Assembly (NCBI GenBank): GCA_037367405.1
Contig: JAZKJV010000386.1
Span: forward strand, 124,001-188,000
DNA from: Ottelia alismoides
Taxonomy: Eukaryota; Streptophyta; Magnoliopsida; Alismatales; Hydrocharitaceae
Length of the DNA stretch: 64,000 nt
Direction of reading: 5' to 3'
Below, piece by piece: positions 30,690 through 43,450 of this stretch. Position numbers and translations under genes: made by a program. Within the stretch, counting starts at the first letter, position 1, and each line of letters starts with the position of its first letter. A model generated the notes under the pieces. That model did not search any database, was not told the DNA's origin, and saw nothing but the letters and a program-made list of their open reading frames with translations.

Positions 30690-31070
30690 CTCCGGCCTAA
30701 AAAGAAAGATAAGGGAGCACCTCACATCCGTTGCCACATCTTTGATCAAGAATTTGATCGTACTCTTCTCGATAACGGTTCCTCCATCAATCCATGCCTT
30801 CCTCTTTACTAACTGAATTTTAGTTAGGACGTCTTAAAACAACCAGGATGATCCTTCAGTTTACTGATAGATCGATTAAGAGGCCAAGAGGCATTTTAGA
30901 GGATGTTATTGTAATGGTACAAGGAATGAAATTCCCTGTTGATTTTGTTGTCATGGATATGAACATAACTGCACTGTTACTCCATACCTCGATTATACTA
31001 GGTCGACAGTTCCTCTGAACGGTCAAAGCAATAGTTAATTACGGTACTAGAGAGATCATCTTTCACTCTC
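30690..31070 (+). pseudogene. Retropepsin region of element C, frameshifted
   Basis: The catalytic stretch reads FDRTLLDNGSSIN at about 30750-30795, the same D-N-G variant as in B, and is followed by a frame slip. In shifted frames the downstream blocks remain recognisable, ending near tcgattatactaggtcgacagttcc (30990-31015), equivalent to the SIILVHPFL region. Numerous stops are present. A pre-protease Lys-rich part lies at about 30450-30690. Confidence 0.75.
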
Positions 31071-31079
31071 GCAATGACA

Positions 31080-31730
31080 AGGTGAAAATAGAGACGACTC
31101 TGATCCTAGACCATCACCGCCAACTACAATAGATGAGACAGAGAAAGCTATATCAGAGCCAGATGATTGTGTTTTTCATGTTGAATTCAAAGAGACAGAT
31201 CTTTTAACTAATTTTATAGATACCGAGGAGTTCCTTTCCGAAAATGACTCTAAGGAAAGCACAATCAGCATGAGTTCCCTTGGTGGTCCAATTGAGCTAG
31301 TTGCTGGTGGATAGTTTGAGCTGATTTTTGAGGATCAATCTGAGTTTTTAGAGGCACCTTCTGATATTCCTTTGATATACCTTCTGAGATTACTGATGAT
31401 ATACCTTATTTGGAGAATTTTGAGGTACAAATATCGACGCCATGCGAAAAATTTCATGATTTTAGCACAAATGAGAGACATATTTTTGAGATTATTGTCG
31501 AGATATCTGAACCGTTAATTTATAAGAATGCTGAACACACTGATTATCCCCTCCTTTCTGAGCAGAGATCATTCATTGTAGATATATCAGAGATTTTACT
31601 TGCTAAGCCGTTAGTAGCCAAGGTGGACAGTCCATAGAGTACAGATCATATACCGTCTACCAGTGTAGTAGCAGAGGTTATTGTAGAGTTGATTTAGACC
31701 CCACCTGAGCTCAAGGTTTTACCATCAACA
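31080..31730 (+). pseudogene. Acidic linker between protease and RT, element C
   Basis: It is rich in Glu and Asp, with short open pieces such as 31410-31637 (FEIIVEISEPLIYKNAE). It sits where B and D have acidic linkers. No domain is recognised, and it is broken by several stops. Confidence 0.55.
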
Positions 31731-32760
31731 TTGAAATATGCCTTCCTTGCAGGACCCCCCAAATGTTTCCGGTCATCCTCGGCTCGTAGTTGACTGTTGA
31801 ATAATAATCTCATGTGTTAGAGGTTCTTGAGAGAAACCGTAAGGCCATAGGATGGAATATCTCGGATCTCCGTGGGATTAATCAAACTTTGTGCTCGCAT
31901 CATATCTACCTAGAGGATGATATAAACCCTCCCGTGAATGTCAGCGCCGTCTAAATCCATATCTAAGGGAGGTTGTTAGTCCGTGTGATGATGACTTTAT
32001 ATATCCCATTTTGGATTTCAAGTGGGTCATCCCTTTACAAGTGGTCCCGGAGAAATCCAGGATTACTATTATAAAGAATGACCTTGGTGAGGAGATTCTG
32101 ACCCGGGTACCTACTTCATGGCGTATCTATGTATATTACCGATGCTCGAACTCAACAACCAAGAAGAATCACTTTCCACTGCCCTTTATTGATTGGATTA
32201 TTGAGAGGTTGGCAGGGAAATAGTTCTTTTGCTTCTTGGATGGGTACTCGAGATATAATCAAGTTGCTATCGTTCCTGAGGATCAGGACAAAACTACTTT
32301 CACTTGTCCGTTTGGAACCTATGCCTTTAGACAGATGCCCTTTGGATTATGTAACGCTCCCTCTACATTCCAAAGGTGTATGTTGGTCGTTTTTTCCGAC
32401 ATGGTGGGTAGTTTCCTTCAGGTCTTTATGTACGATTTCTTGGTCTACGGGGATATTTTTGACACATGTCTTGCTCATTTAGACCGAATTCTTCAACGTT
32501 GCTAAGAGGTAAACCAAGTGCTCTCGTGGGAGAAGAGTCACTTTATGGTAACTAATGGGATTGTATTGGACCATGTCATCTCCAAACATGGTATGGAGGT
32601 TGACCTGGCTACGGTTGATGTGATTTCCATGTTAAAGCCACCGCAGAATTTGAAGCTATTGAGGTCATTTTTGGGACATGTAGGATTCTATAGGCGATTC
32701 ATAAAGGACTTCAGCAAAATTGCCAGACCTTTGACTGAACTTGTGTAAGGAGACTTATTT
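31731..32760 (+). pseudogene. Athila reverse transcriptase, element C, catalytically damaged
   Basis: Recognisable blocks are KWVIPLQVVPEKSRI, EEILTRVPTSWRIYV, NHFPLPFIDWIIERLAG, FRQMPFGLCNAPSTFQRCM, the catalytic block QVFMYDFLVYGD, and SFLGHVGFYRRFIKDFSKIA. The first catalytic Asp is Tyr (F-M-Y-D in place of F-M-D-D), so the enzyme would be inactive even without the stops at 32221 and 32503. The order and spacing match B. Confidence 0.9.
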
Positions 32761-33260
32761 TATTGTCGATGAGAAAGTCCTCCTTGCATTCAATCATATG
32801 AAAGAGATGGAAACTAGTGCTCCTGTCTTACAGCCACATGATAGGTCTCTTCCTTTCGCGATCGTGACAGATGCCTCAGATTTCGCAGTTGGAGTTGTTT
32901 TAAGGTAGAGAAGGGATGATATACCATTTTCTATACACTATGCTAGCAAGACTCTAGATGAATCACAACGAAATTATACAGTTACAGAGAAAGAGATGTT
33001 AGCAATTGTGTTTGGGCTAGAGAAGTTTAGATCTTGCCTCATCGGTTACCATATTATTGTATACACGGATCACACTGCGATATGATACTTGCAGCAAAGA
33101 AGGATGCCAACCCACACCTTATTAGATGGATCTTTATTCTCCAAGAATTTGATTTAGATTTGAGATAAACCTGGAGTGAAAAATGTTGTGGCATATCATC
33201 TTTCTGGTATCACGGATGCAAAGACCTCTGAGCAGAACATGATCCCTATTTCTGAAACCT
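32761..33260 (+). pseudogene. RNase H domain, element C
   Basis: The blocks [36 protein letters not shown] and IIVYTDHTAI are visible between about 32850 and 33090, with stops and a frame slip near 33085. They match the RNase H of B closely. Not functional. Confidence 0.85.
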
Positions 33261-33299
33261 TTCCACATGAGGCCATTTTGTTTGTGGACTCACTCTCAT

Positions 33300-34335
33300 G
33301 GTATGATGATATTGTGAACTATCTTGTCTCCAAGAAAGTTCCACAAGATTGACCAAAGTACAAGGTGACAGATTTATGTTAGAGATTCATTATTACAAGT
33401 GGTAGGATCCGTACCTCTTTCGCGAGGGTGCGGATTATATCTGGAGAAGGTGTATTCCCCAAGAGTAACACATCAGTGTACTTGAGCACTGTCAGAAATT
33501 AGAATCTGGCGGGCATCATTCGGGGAAATTCACGACATCAAAGATTTTACAGAGTGGCCTATGGTGGCCCACATTGTTTAAGGATGCTATAGAGTATGCT
33601 GGAGGTTGTACAAACTGTTGGAAAATAGGAGGAACAATTGGTTCCAAAGATACCATGCCCCTAGATACATACAAATTTCTGATGTTTTTGATGCTTGGGG
33701 GATGGATTTCATGATCCCATTTACTGTTAGTCAGGGATTTCAGTACATCCTGCTTGTTGTGGATTATGTTAGTCGATGGGTGGAGGCTATCTCCACCCGA
33801 GCCGCAGATAGTCGTACGGTGTATTCCTTTCTCAAGGACCACATTATTACACAATTCTAGATTCCCAAAATACTGATTTCAGATGGGGGATGCCATTTCA
33901 TTAATAGAGAAGTAAATAAGCTTGTGAAGGAGTATGCCATTGAGCACAGAGTTGCGTCTCCTTACCACCCTCAGACTAATGGCTTGGCAGAAATTTCAAA
34001 TAGGGAGATAAAGATGATATTGCAAAAACGTGTATATCCAAATAAGAAGAACTGTTCCCAGATGCTTGATTTAGTTCTACGGGCTTATCGGACAGTGTAC
34101 AAGTCTCCTTTGGGTACGTCTCCCTATAGATTGGTGTATGGAAAGCCTTTCACAAATCTTTATGGGCACTCCGTGTATGTAATCTTGATTATTGGAAGGC
34201 AAGAAAGAACACGAAGTTAGATCTGAATAAATTACTGGAATTATGAGACTTTGCATATGATAACTCACTCATGTACAAGGAGAAAGTCAAGCGTTGGCAT
34301 GATAAACACATTTCAAAGGAAGACTTTCTATCTTG
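33300..34335 (+). pseudogene. Integrase of element C
   Basis: The HHCC region (about 33470-33630) is partly degraded. The core reads WGMDFMIPFTVSQGFQYI (first Asp, about 33700), ISDGGCHF (second Asp, about 33880) and LAEISNREIKMIL (Glu, about 33987), so the D-D-E residues are still visible. LDLVLRAYRTVYKSPLGTSP and a C-terminal RWHDKHIS-like tail (about 34290-34320) follow. There are stops at several places. About 34335-34590 holds the decayed end of pol. Confidence 0.88.
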
Positions 34336-34590
34336 ATTAGAAAGTTTGGTTTTTTATGCTTAGTTGTAGCTGTTTCCAGGAAAATTGAAAAGGAAATGGT
34401 TAGGACCGTTCATTGTGAGAGTTGTGTGTGATAATGGAAGTATTTTCATATCTGGGTTGTCATCTGACACAACCATTTGTTGTGAACGGACAGTTGCCGA
34501 AGCCATATCTAGATCATGATACATTCGTGTCCGTTGTGGATTCGATATCTTTAGTATCAGTCGACTATCTTTTGATTTCATCCTCTACAT

Positions 34591-36690
34591 ATGATACATG
34601 AGCTGACAACCTATTGTATATCCTTTCGTTTCACTCTTTCTTCTCCCGTTTTATTGTTTGCCCCTTTTCCGTGTATACATATGCTATACTTAGAATGTGC
34701 TTTATCCTAAGTTTGGAGGGTGGGGTGAAGGATTTATGTTGTTCATATTCATCTTGTTCATCACTCCTATTGCTACCTATACTTAGGGATACTATATCCT
34801 TAGTATGGGGGGAGTGTGTGTTGATGTTGTTCATATTGTGTTTTTTGTGTTTTCCATTGAGTCTGTACATTCTCTTCATCAGTTTTCCATTTTATACACT
34901 CTACTATATTTAGGCTTACTGGATCCTAAGTATAGGAGGGATCACCTACTTCACTTCTTTTTATCTTTTCTTTGAGTCGTTGTAGCATAGGAAGTCTTTT
35001 CACTTTTCTATACTTAGCTTGATTTATGACTTCCTTTGTCACTCTCTTATCACTATGAGGAAATAGTTCGAGGTAAGTATAGGGGGTGTTGTATATATTA
35101 TATATATACTTTAGACATAACTTGTACATTTTAAAATAATTATTTTAGGGGGATATGTATATACTTTTATAAAATCCATGTGTATAAAAAAACTAAAAAC
35201 AACTAAAAACACCAAAAAAAACAAAAAAACAACAAAACACCAAAAAAATCCTTCTTGTATATACTTGTACATATTTTAGTAACCATTTTCTCTTAAAAAA
35301 ACAAAAACAAAACAAATAAAAAATCCCTAAAAATTACGAAACCAAAACTCTATAAAAATTTGCATAAAAAACCTTTCTTTCTCATATGCATTCTCTAAAA
35401 ATCCATAAAAAGTTCAAAATTAGAAAATTGTTTTTAAAAAGTGTCCTTTTCACATGTACATCAATTTTTTAATAAAAAACATTCTTTGCATTGTACATAT
35501 TTTCTTGCATATGTATTTTTCAGGATAGTATTGACATTTAAACTAAGTCCGGAATAAAATTAAAGAATGGAGCTTAGTTGGACCTTAATCCACTTAATTT
35601 CAGAGGAACCTTATAAGAAATGGAGTTAAGACTTTTCAGGTCTTAGTGACTTAATTGTTTGAGTCCATAAGACTATGTTCACAAGTCATCTTGAGTAGTC
35701 TAAGTAGAATATTTAACAACACACGCATGATTCTTTCCGACCGTGGCTTATCTTGGACAAAGCACTCTACACGTAGATCTTCATGGATGAGGTAGTGAGG
35801 AGGCAGAATCTTTTGGCTTGGGGTAGCACACGAGGGTAGTACATCTGGAAAGAACCTCTCGTCTACCTCTAGGGAAGGAAGTGTGTCTCAACCTGGTCTA
35901 GCGATGTTGAGGTCTAAAGACATGATGTTGTGGGGTTGCAATAATGCTTCAAAAGAGGGATAATCTACTGGGTCAAGAGGAAAAACACCTTATGTACATG
36001 CTTCACCTTGTATTTACTTCAAAAAAATGTGAAAAAATGTAGAATCTCCAAAATTGGACAAGCATGATTGAAAAGTGAAATGCCCACCGGAATGTATATA
36101 CAAGGACAAAAAATAAAAATAAATAATATAATAAGAGCTTTGAAGTCAATTTTTGTAAGCTTGCGGAGGATGACTTGGTTATACTGTTCATGCATCCAAG
36201 GATAGGCAGCTACACTGGCTACCGTCCATTCATTTCTCCATCCCCTCTTCCTGAGTTGGCTGTACTTGAATTAGAAGGGAATATCTCCGCTCCTCGAGGA
36301 AAGAGTTGCAAGACTGGGGAACTATAGCTACCGTGTTGAGGGAGGCTGTTTCTTTGCTACTTTTGAGATGGGGAGCTATATCTCACTTACACCGTATAAG
36401 TAAAGATTCATATCACAAGAATTTGTGTATGTAGACTTGTTCTGACCTGACTATTGAGATGACCCGAAGAGGAGTCTTATGGAACTTAGAGGCTGTTAGG
36501 TTTTTAATCCATCTCCCATTAAGGTTTCGACACACTAATAATCCAAAGGTCTGACAGAGCTCCAAACTACAATTTTATGAAGAAAAGTTTAATACTTAAT
36601 ATTTTCCTAACTTCTTAATTTTCCTTCCTTTTTTTCTTCTATTCACTTATTCTTTCAAATAAGTGTTTGCTAAGGGACTAGAAAAGGTAA
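34591..36690 (+). other. Element C 3' noncoding domain with hairpin array
   Basis: This region has no sense ORF. The array of tatacttagg ... cctaagtata repeats with G-runs is at about 34681-35125, including atacttagggatactatatccttagtat and gtatatattatatatatac. An A-rich stretch follows (35180-35500). Then comes the block shared with A, B, D and E (about 35520-36690), which includes taagtagaatatttaacaac and gaggtagtgaggaggcag. The region that is open in antisense in B and E is broken here by an extra base and stops. Confidence 0.75.
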
Positions 36691-36703
36691 AGCATAGAGG
36701 GGA
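36691..36703 (+). other. Polypurine tract of element C
   Basis: agcatagagggga lies just before the LTR start tgacgaat. It is a weakened form of the agtatagggggg tract of the other elements. Confidence 0.75.
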
Positions 36704-39700
36704 TGACGAATATGCGATTCGTCATCTTTATTCATTTAATTTAGCTAAAATTCCTTATAAAACACTTGTATATAATACTAACTCCATGTTCTTACTAATG
36801 TGCATCTGAGTGTAAATATTGTATATTTGTATATTATTTTAACCTAGGATAAATAAATAAAGAGAGAAAGAAAAGAAAAGAAGACTGTATAAATGTAATA
36901 GATACAGGGTGATCCGAACCCCGAGAGAAGGTCAAGACTTGACCTGATCGACTAAGAATAAAGTAGGGGGAGATGGGGTCCTTAATTAGAAAATTCAAAA
37001 AAATGTGTGTTGAAAATACTTCTCACTTATTGTGTAAATCTATATATGACTAACACTATTTTATTATATATAAATTGACCTTAAATAAAATATTTTCAAA
37101 ACAAAAGTTGTACATAAAAATGTTGGCTAAATTATAAAAATAATTTCACAATTAAATCATGTATATAATAAAAGTAACCACATCCGGAAAAAGCCATTTA
37201 GCGATAATTGAAAGATCAATTTTGAATCCATATAAACTCAGATTGAACCAAACTCACTTCCATTGTATTCTAAATTAAATTATCTTTAAAATGGATGTGA
37301 TTCATAATTTTAGAGTTACGGTTGAAAAGTCGGTTTTGTGGGGTGGTTTGTGCAATTTTGCCACTTATTTGTACATATTGTATTTGTAAATATTTGTTAT
37401 TATTTTTAATAATTATTAAAAAAATAATGAAAATAACGAAAATGAACAAAAACTAATTTGCTTATTCACTCATGTAGATAATGCCATATTTGTATATATC
37501 CTATGTATATAGTCAATTTTCTTAACTATCACAAAAGATAAAAAAATTAACATTTAATTTTCCAATAAATAAAGCGACGAAAATACAACAAATAGTTAAT
37601 TTTTGCAAATATTTATCTTTCTACTTTATCTCATTTTAATCTCTCTTCTTTCTCATTTCTTATCTTCATCCAAAAATTCAAAAATTCAAACTTCAATCCC
37701 ATTCTACCTATTAACATGTCTCATCATCTATCTTTTCAACTTGATCAATCTATGGTGAGAGGAGCCAGATCTCCGAGAGTCTTCTTATTGCAGAAGGGTG
37801 CCTAGCCTCTGAGCCGTCCGGTGACAGCGAGTCGACCTTTGCCGAGGTGATCAAGATCTTTTCCACTCCTAAGGTGAGATCCATCAATTTTCTTTTATCT
37901 TTCATCTAGATTAACCTTAATTTTTATTTTTCACTTCTTTATTTCGTTGTCATTTTTATCTAGATCTTAAAAATCTATCATGATTTGATCCATCACCAAC
38001 TCAATTTTCATTTCACTTTCTCGATCTCTACGCATTCTTTTCTACCTCTCATGATCTCCCACCTCTGACCACGTATGTTGGTCAGAGATCCGGTTCCATT
38101 CACCATTTTCCTCGGAACCATACTCATCTACATTTTCCATTTTCAATTTTGGGATCGAGTCATCATACTTGAATCCTAATTGTTTATAAATTGAAAAAAG
38201 TTTTTAAAAAATATTTGTTTTTCTTTCTCTCTAACAATTGTTTTGTAGGATCATTTAAAAAATAAAAAAATAAAAAATTTTTTCATTTTTTTATTTTTAA
38301 TTTCTATATTTCGGATTTACAAAAAATAATAAAAAGTTTTTTTTCTAGTTAATGTTTACAATTGAAAATAAAAAATAAAAAAACACAGACAACACCGTCG
38401 CCGCCCAACCCAAATGCACATCCGCAGCCTGCGATGCCAGCCTTTCCTCGGCCCAGTTGCCATCACTTCCACTTCCCACGAGAGTGACTCCCTTCAGCCG
38501 ACTCAGCCAGGCTGCGCCGCCTCCAGTCCTCTGTTACTGCCATCACCGACTCCACCCCACTGCGAGCACCACCCGCGCCCTTCGCGCAGGCTGCAGGAGC
38601 TTCACTTCCATCACCATCGTCGGCGCCACCGCTGTCCATCCCTTGAGCTCAATCACACCATGCGCACCACGTGACCTCTACTCCGTGCAGAGGAGAAGGA
38701 GCACAGACGGTTCCAGATCCTCCCGCCATGCGACCCACTGCCATTTTAGATACATCGCCGCTGCAACCTCTATAAGGCACCGCGCCATCACCATCAACTC
38801 CATCTGTGTAAGTCGTCGACCTCCATCTCTAGCCGCCTGGAGAAAGCCACCCGCTAATGCCCCTTTGAAGGAACGAGAGGGGCGGTGATGGCCCTGGAGC
38901 CCCAAATTGAAGAAGAAGAATAAATAGGCCATGAACCCTAGGGAATAAATATTTTTTCAGCTATTTGCATAAAACCCCTCAAAAGTCACTAAAATTAAAG
39001 AAATGACCTAGCAATTATTTTATTTAGAAGAACTACATTCACTCCCTCAAATGTTCTCAAATTCGCAGAAACACACCTGCCAATATGAAGGACGTGCTTT
39101 ACACGTTTATTTCGGTAATTTGCACTTCACTACCAGTTAGTTTATTATATGTTATCTTTTAGTGAAAAAACTTTGAACATTTACATTTTAATCCTTCATT
39201 TACAGACCATAATTTTGCTTGCTTATCATATTGAAATAAATATTTTCTTTGGTCAATAAATCTTCCAAAAATCATGCTATTCTTCTGATGTCCCTATATT
39301 TTAGCATAAAATTTTCATTGCATTTTAAATTCATTTTATATTATTTAAAAATAAAAAATGTCATTTTTGCTATTTGAAATTCAAAAATTCATAAAAATTT
39401 GAATATTGCTCTAAAATTCCAAAAAATATAGTAGTTTTATTTAATTATCTTTTAATTTCTTTCCAAATTTCACGTATTAATTCTTTTAAAAGACCAAAAA
39501 ATTTAAAAATACTAAAAATCTTATAAAAATCATAAAAAGTTCTACAAGAAATCCAAAAATCATAATTTTAGATCATATTTGTAGATATTTGCATATTTAT
39601 CATCATAAAAAAATTGCAAGGAGTTTTGGGCATTAAAATATTTGTAAATTGCTAGTTACTCCAGGTTGTGCATTGTTTCTCATTTTTACGACTGTTTGAT

Positions 39701-40248
39701 TTCAAAAATACAAAATCATCTGAAAATTCTAGAAAAATTTCCAAATACATTTCAAAATCTTTAAAATGCAAAAATATTTTCTCTAGATTTTTCAGAGCAT
39801 TTTTGATGTAATTGAAAAATAGAAAAAGAGTTTGGTGTGTGTAGTTCTTATCTTGTGCATATTGTTCATTATTTGAAATTAAAAAAAATTGCAAAATTAA
39901 CATCATTAAAAATGTGAAAATCAAAATATTAAAAAATTTAAAAAAAATAGAAGAGAAAAATTCCACAAAAACCGTGGATAGTTTGCCTTTGAGATTCATG
40001 CCTTTTCTCTTAATTGTTTATCATTGATTATTTGAATAACCCTCGAGAATTGTAGCCTCCCTGAGTTCCATCCTGTCTGTTATAATGGTAAATAAGTAGA
40101 AAAAAATTCTCTTGCTTCATTATTCGCTTTTTGTTAATTTTGCAACTTGAGAGGAAAAAATAATTTTGTTTGTCCGTTGACGCTTGATCAGGTTGCAACA
40201 AAGTGTTTATAATTCAAATAATTAAAACCCCAGAAAAGCGAGGAAACA
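36704..40248 (+). repeat. Element C 3' LTR (3545 bp)
   Basis: It runs from tgacgaatatgcgattcgtca to cgaggaaaca, and its last 475 bp match the truncated 5' LTR. It is clearly more diverged from A, B and E than they are from each other; the GC-rich part (about 38390-38890) has a different sequence. A putative intron with donor AAG/GTGAGA and acceptor attgttttgtag is at 37874-38248. ORFs in the GC-rich part overlap in both strands and are not called. The following base is already element D gag. Confidence 0.88.
37874..38248 (+). other. Putative leader intron in the C LTR
   Basis: The donor cctaag/gtgaga (GT at 37874-37875) and the acceptor ctctctaacaattgttttgtag/gatc (AG at 38247-38248, with a branch-like ctaac and a pyrimidine tract) give 375 nt. 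The sequence is unrelated to the introns in A, B and E but lies at a similar place in the LTR. The hairpin gggtcgag is not present. Inference only. Confidence 0.35.
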
Positions 40249-40760
40249 ACTGCCAACAACATTATCAGTATCCAACTACTCCATATCATCTCCAAAACTA
40301 GTACCATCATTACCTCGTTCTCCCTCCTCCTCCTCACTATTATCAGGGTTACCACTAGCATCCTCCTGTCTACCAGTATAATTAGCGGTCTCATCAGACC
40401 AAACCTTCAGAGGTTGCCCCGATCAACCTATATATTGATTGTTTGGTCATTCTCATCAATAACATGTTTGAAATGAGCCAAAAGTTTGACAACCTAACAG
40501 CCGCAAACACTGTCATTCAATCCGAACAACTTCCATCACAAGGAGTGGGTTGTCTGTAGTGCCTAACCCAATTTTGGAACAATTGGACACTCCAACCATC
40601 TACAATAGGGAAGTGTAAGAACAAAGCATCTGATTTATAATCTTCAGCCAATCCAGCTGATGAGGCCAAAGAATATTTTGGAACAGCACCACCTACACCC
40701 AAAACACAAAAAATGTAAAAAATACAAAAATACAAAAAAGAAGGCAGTAGCCCCAGTGAA
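40249..40760 (+). pseudogene. gag: Element D gag, C-terminal remnant
   Basis: Element D begins here, cut at its left by element C. The first part resembles the Gln/Pro/Tyr-rich tail of C gag (compare tcctcctcctcactattatcagggttacc with 29770-29810). It continues as NMFEMSQKFDNLTAANTVIQ and a region with stops. No 5' LTR, PBS or capsid core of D is present in the window. Confidence 0.75.
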
Positions 40761-41640
40761 ATGACGCCAACTTTGGAGAAGCCAGCATTAACAACAACTC
40801 AAACGCCAACTGATGGAGCCAAGCCTGCTATTTTTGGTCCACCAGATGTAGATTGTATTCCTTTTTACCATCTTCCTGTACTGAGAGATAATTCAAATGA
40901 AAATATTTGTGATAGTTTATATATGCCTCTTCCTTCTGCCATTAAATCAAAACTAGTATAAAAATAAAAAAATACTTTGTCTGATCCTGGCATTGTTGAA
41001 ATATTACAAAACATTATGCATGAGATGCCCCTTCTCAAAGGCATGGAATACATGCCTCGTGTGATGAAAGGAATTAAGGAGGCATGTACAACAAAGCATC
41101 AATCCCACAGGTACAGACACAAGACTTCAAATTCTGAGAATCATATTCTCACCATGGACACTATTAATGCCATTAGCCACCTCCCACCTTAGCAGAAAGA
41201 TAAGGAGAACCTTTGATCAATGTGCAATGTTCAACCAGGAGTTCAAGAGCACATTGCTCAATAGTGGGTTGTCTATCAAGTTGTTGCCATTGTCACTACT
41301 CACCGAATTTGGATTAGGACCTCTTAAACCTACCAAGATGATTCTACAATTCGCGTACAAATCAGTCAAGAAGCCTTGAGGCATGTTGGAAGATGTGGTT
41401 GTCAATGTCTAAGGGATGTAGTTCCCTGTTGATTTTGTTTTTTTGGGCACGAACATCTCCAAACTCTATGCCACACCCTATCATTCTTTAACCAAAACAG
41501 TAGTTGACTATAACACTAGGGAGATCACATTCCAATCCAGGAGTGCCAAAGTGTAGATAGGGAAAATTCCTGAACCCAAGCTCACAGAAGCGTTGCCTAA
41601 GTTGAAAGTGCTTTGAATCTTAATGTTCGGAGAACTGTGA
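40761..41640 (+). pseudogene. Element D protease region
   Basis: The pre-protease part (40761-41192) has VEILQNIMHEMPLLKGMEYM, matching the QEALEHIPLLQ block of B. The protease motif is reduced to TLLNSGLSIKLLPLSLL (about 41250-41300), in which the catalytic Asp is Asn. It continues to KMILQFAYKSVKKP, then a frame slip. Several stops are present. Not functional. Confidence 0.8.
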
Positions 41641-41930
41641 ATTTTTAGCAGAGATCATAGACACAGATATGTTTCTAGATGATGGAGAAACCCTATAATT
41701 CTTTTCCATCGAGGAAGGACATGAAATCACAGTCCAACTGATAGATGTCTTTGAAGATGAGGTTTTTGCTGATTTGATAGTAGTAAAAGAGGGATATGGA
41801 TGATTTTAATATAGACCTATGTGACATATTGAATGACAAAACTAAAATGCTAGGGGTGGACAAACGACAGTTAGGAGAGCTTACACCTGTAGTTATCACT
41901 GAAGTAACCATCAAAGTTCTTCCCACTCCT
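41641..41930 (+). pseudogene. Element D acidic linker
   Basis: A short acidic region with stops lies between protease and RT; 41796-41930 reads MDDFNIDLCDILNDKTKML and on. It sits where the linkers of B and C lie. No domain is recognised. Confidence 0.5.
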
Positions 41931-43060
41931 CTAGAGATGAATCCATCATCCTCCAATATGAAGTACGCCTTCCTTGACGGAGAACCAAACATGTATCTAT
42001 TCATCGTCAATGCTTATTGGACCAAAGACCAAGAATCTCGTTTGATGGAGGTTCTTGAACTCAACCGCAAGGTGATAGGATAAAAAATTTCGGATCTCCA
42101 TGGGATAAATCCTTCACTATGTTCACATCACATTTACCTTGAAGATGGCAGGAAGCCCTCCTGCGAATTCCAGAGAAGGTTGAATCCAAACCTTCGGTAG
42201 GTGTTTATGAAAGAAATTCAGAAATGGTGTGATGCAGGATTCATCTTTTCCATCTCCGACATCATGTGGATGAGTCCCCTACACATTGTGCCAAAGTAGT
42301 AAGCGATCATCAGTATTACCAATGACAAAGGAGAGGAGATTCCGACCAGAGTACCAACATCTTAGTGAGTCTGTGTTGATTACAGGTGTCTCAATCCCTC
42401 CTCCAATAAGGAACATTTCCCATTGCCCTTCATCGACCAAATTCTCGGGAGACTGGTCACAAAGGAATATTTTTGCTTCTTGTACGGGTATTAAAGGTAT
42501 AGTCAAGTTGCAATTGCTCATGATGACCAAGAAAACGAAGCTCACCTATCCTTTTGGGATGTACGCTTTCCGACGAACATCGTTCGTGTTGTATAATGCC
42601 CTCGCTACATTTCATCGATGTATGCTAGTAGTATTTGCGGACATGGTGGGCATTTTTCTTAAGGTGTTCATGGATGATTTCTCGGTCTACGATGATTCAT
42701 TCCATCAATGTCTGGTTTATTCAGATCGAGTTCTGAGGAGATGTTGTGAAGTGAACCTGGTTCTCTCATAGGAAAAGAGCAACTTCATTGTGACTGGGGG
42801 GATCATGCTAGGTCACGTTATATCAAAACGTGCCATGGAAGTTTACCCATCCAAGGAGGATGTGATTTCCAAACTTGAGCAACCAACCAATTTGATGCAG
42901 GTCTGGTCATTGTTGGGGCTTAAATGTTGGTTTTTATCGAAGATTTATTAAAGACTTCAACAAACTTGCCCGGTCGTTGACTGAATTGCTCGCTAAGGAG
43001 ACATATTTTGTGGTTGATGATCACGTTATCCATAAATGAGCTGAAAAACCTTATCACACA
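41931..43060 (+). pseudogene. Element D reverse transcriptase
   Basis: The pre-RT block (NMKYAFLDGEPNMYLFIV, LELNRKVIG) is followed by SPLHIVPK and then broken RT blocks. From about 42550 it reads PFGMYAFRRTSFVLYNALATF and VFMDDFSVYDDSFHQCLVY, so the catalytic F-M-D-D is kept. The connection region continues to about 43000 in changing frames. There are many stops (for example 42292-42300, 42361 and 42769). The order is as in B and C. Confidence 0.85.
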
Positions 43061-43450
43061 TTCTCTTGTCCTGCAGTCACCTGATTGTTCTCTACCATTT
43101 GAGATCATGACTAACGCATTCCACTATGTAATTGGTGTTGACCTAGAGCAAAGACAAGGGAATTTCCCCTTTGCAATTCATTACTCTAGCAAAATACTTG
43201 ATGAGGCCCAACGAAACTATATTGTGATAGAGAAAGAGCTGCTAGATATAGTGTTTGCTATGTAAAAGTTCAGATAGCATCTTTTTGGATCAAAAGTGAT
43301 TGTCTATACAGATCTCTCCGCCATCTAGTATCTACAAAGCAAGAAGGATGCAAAACCTCATTTTATCAGATGGATCCTTATTCTCCAGGAATTCGTCCTC
43401 AAAATCCATGACAAACCTGGAGTCAAGAAAGTGGTGGTGAATCTCCTTTC
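43061..43450 (+). pseudogene. Element D RNase H domain
   Basis: The blocks PFEIMTNAFHYVIGVDLEQ, YIVIEKELLDIVFAM and VIVYTDLSAI are visible. The first catalytic Asp, expected in TDAS, reads TNAF, so it is lost. Two stops follow at about 43262 and 43276. The tail LKIHDKPGVKKVVVNLLSR fits the family. Confidence 0.82.

Noticed and set aside
38414..38932. Overlapping ORFs in the GC-rich part of the C LTR, resembling a small host gene
   Set aside because: They lie wholly inside the 3' LTR, downstream of the putative intron, overlap on both strands, and show no recognisable domain.
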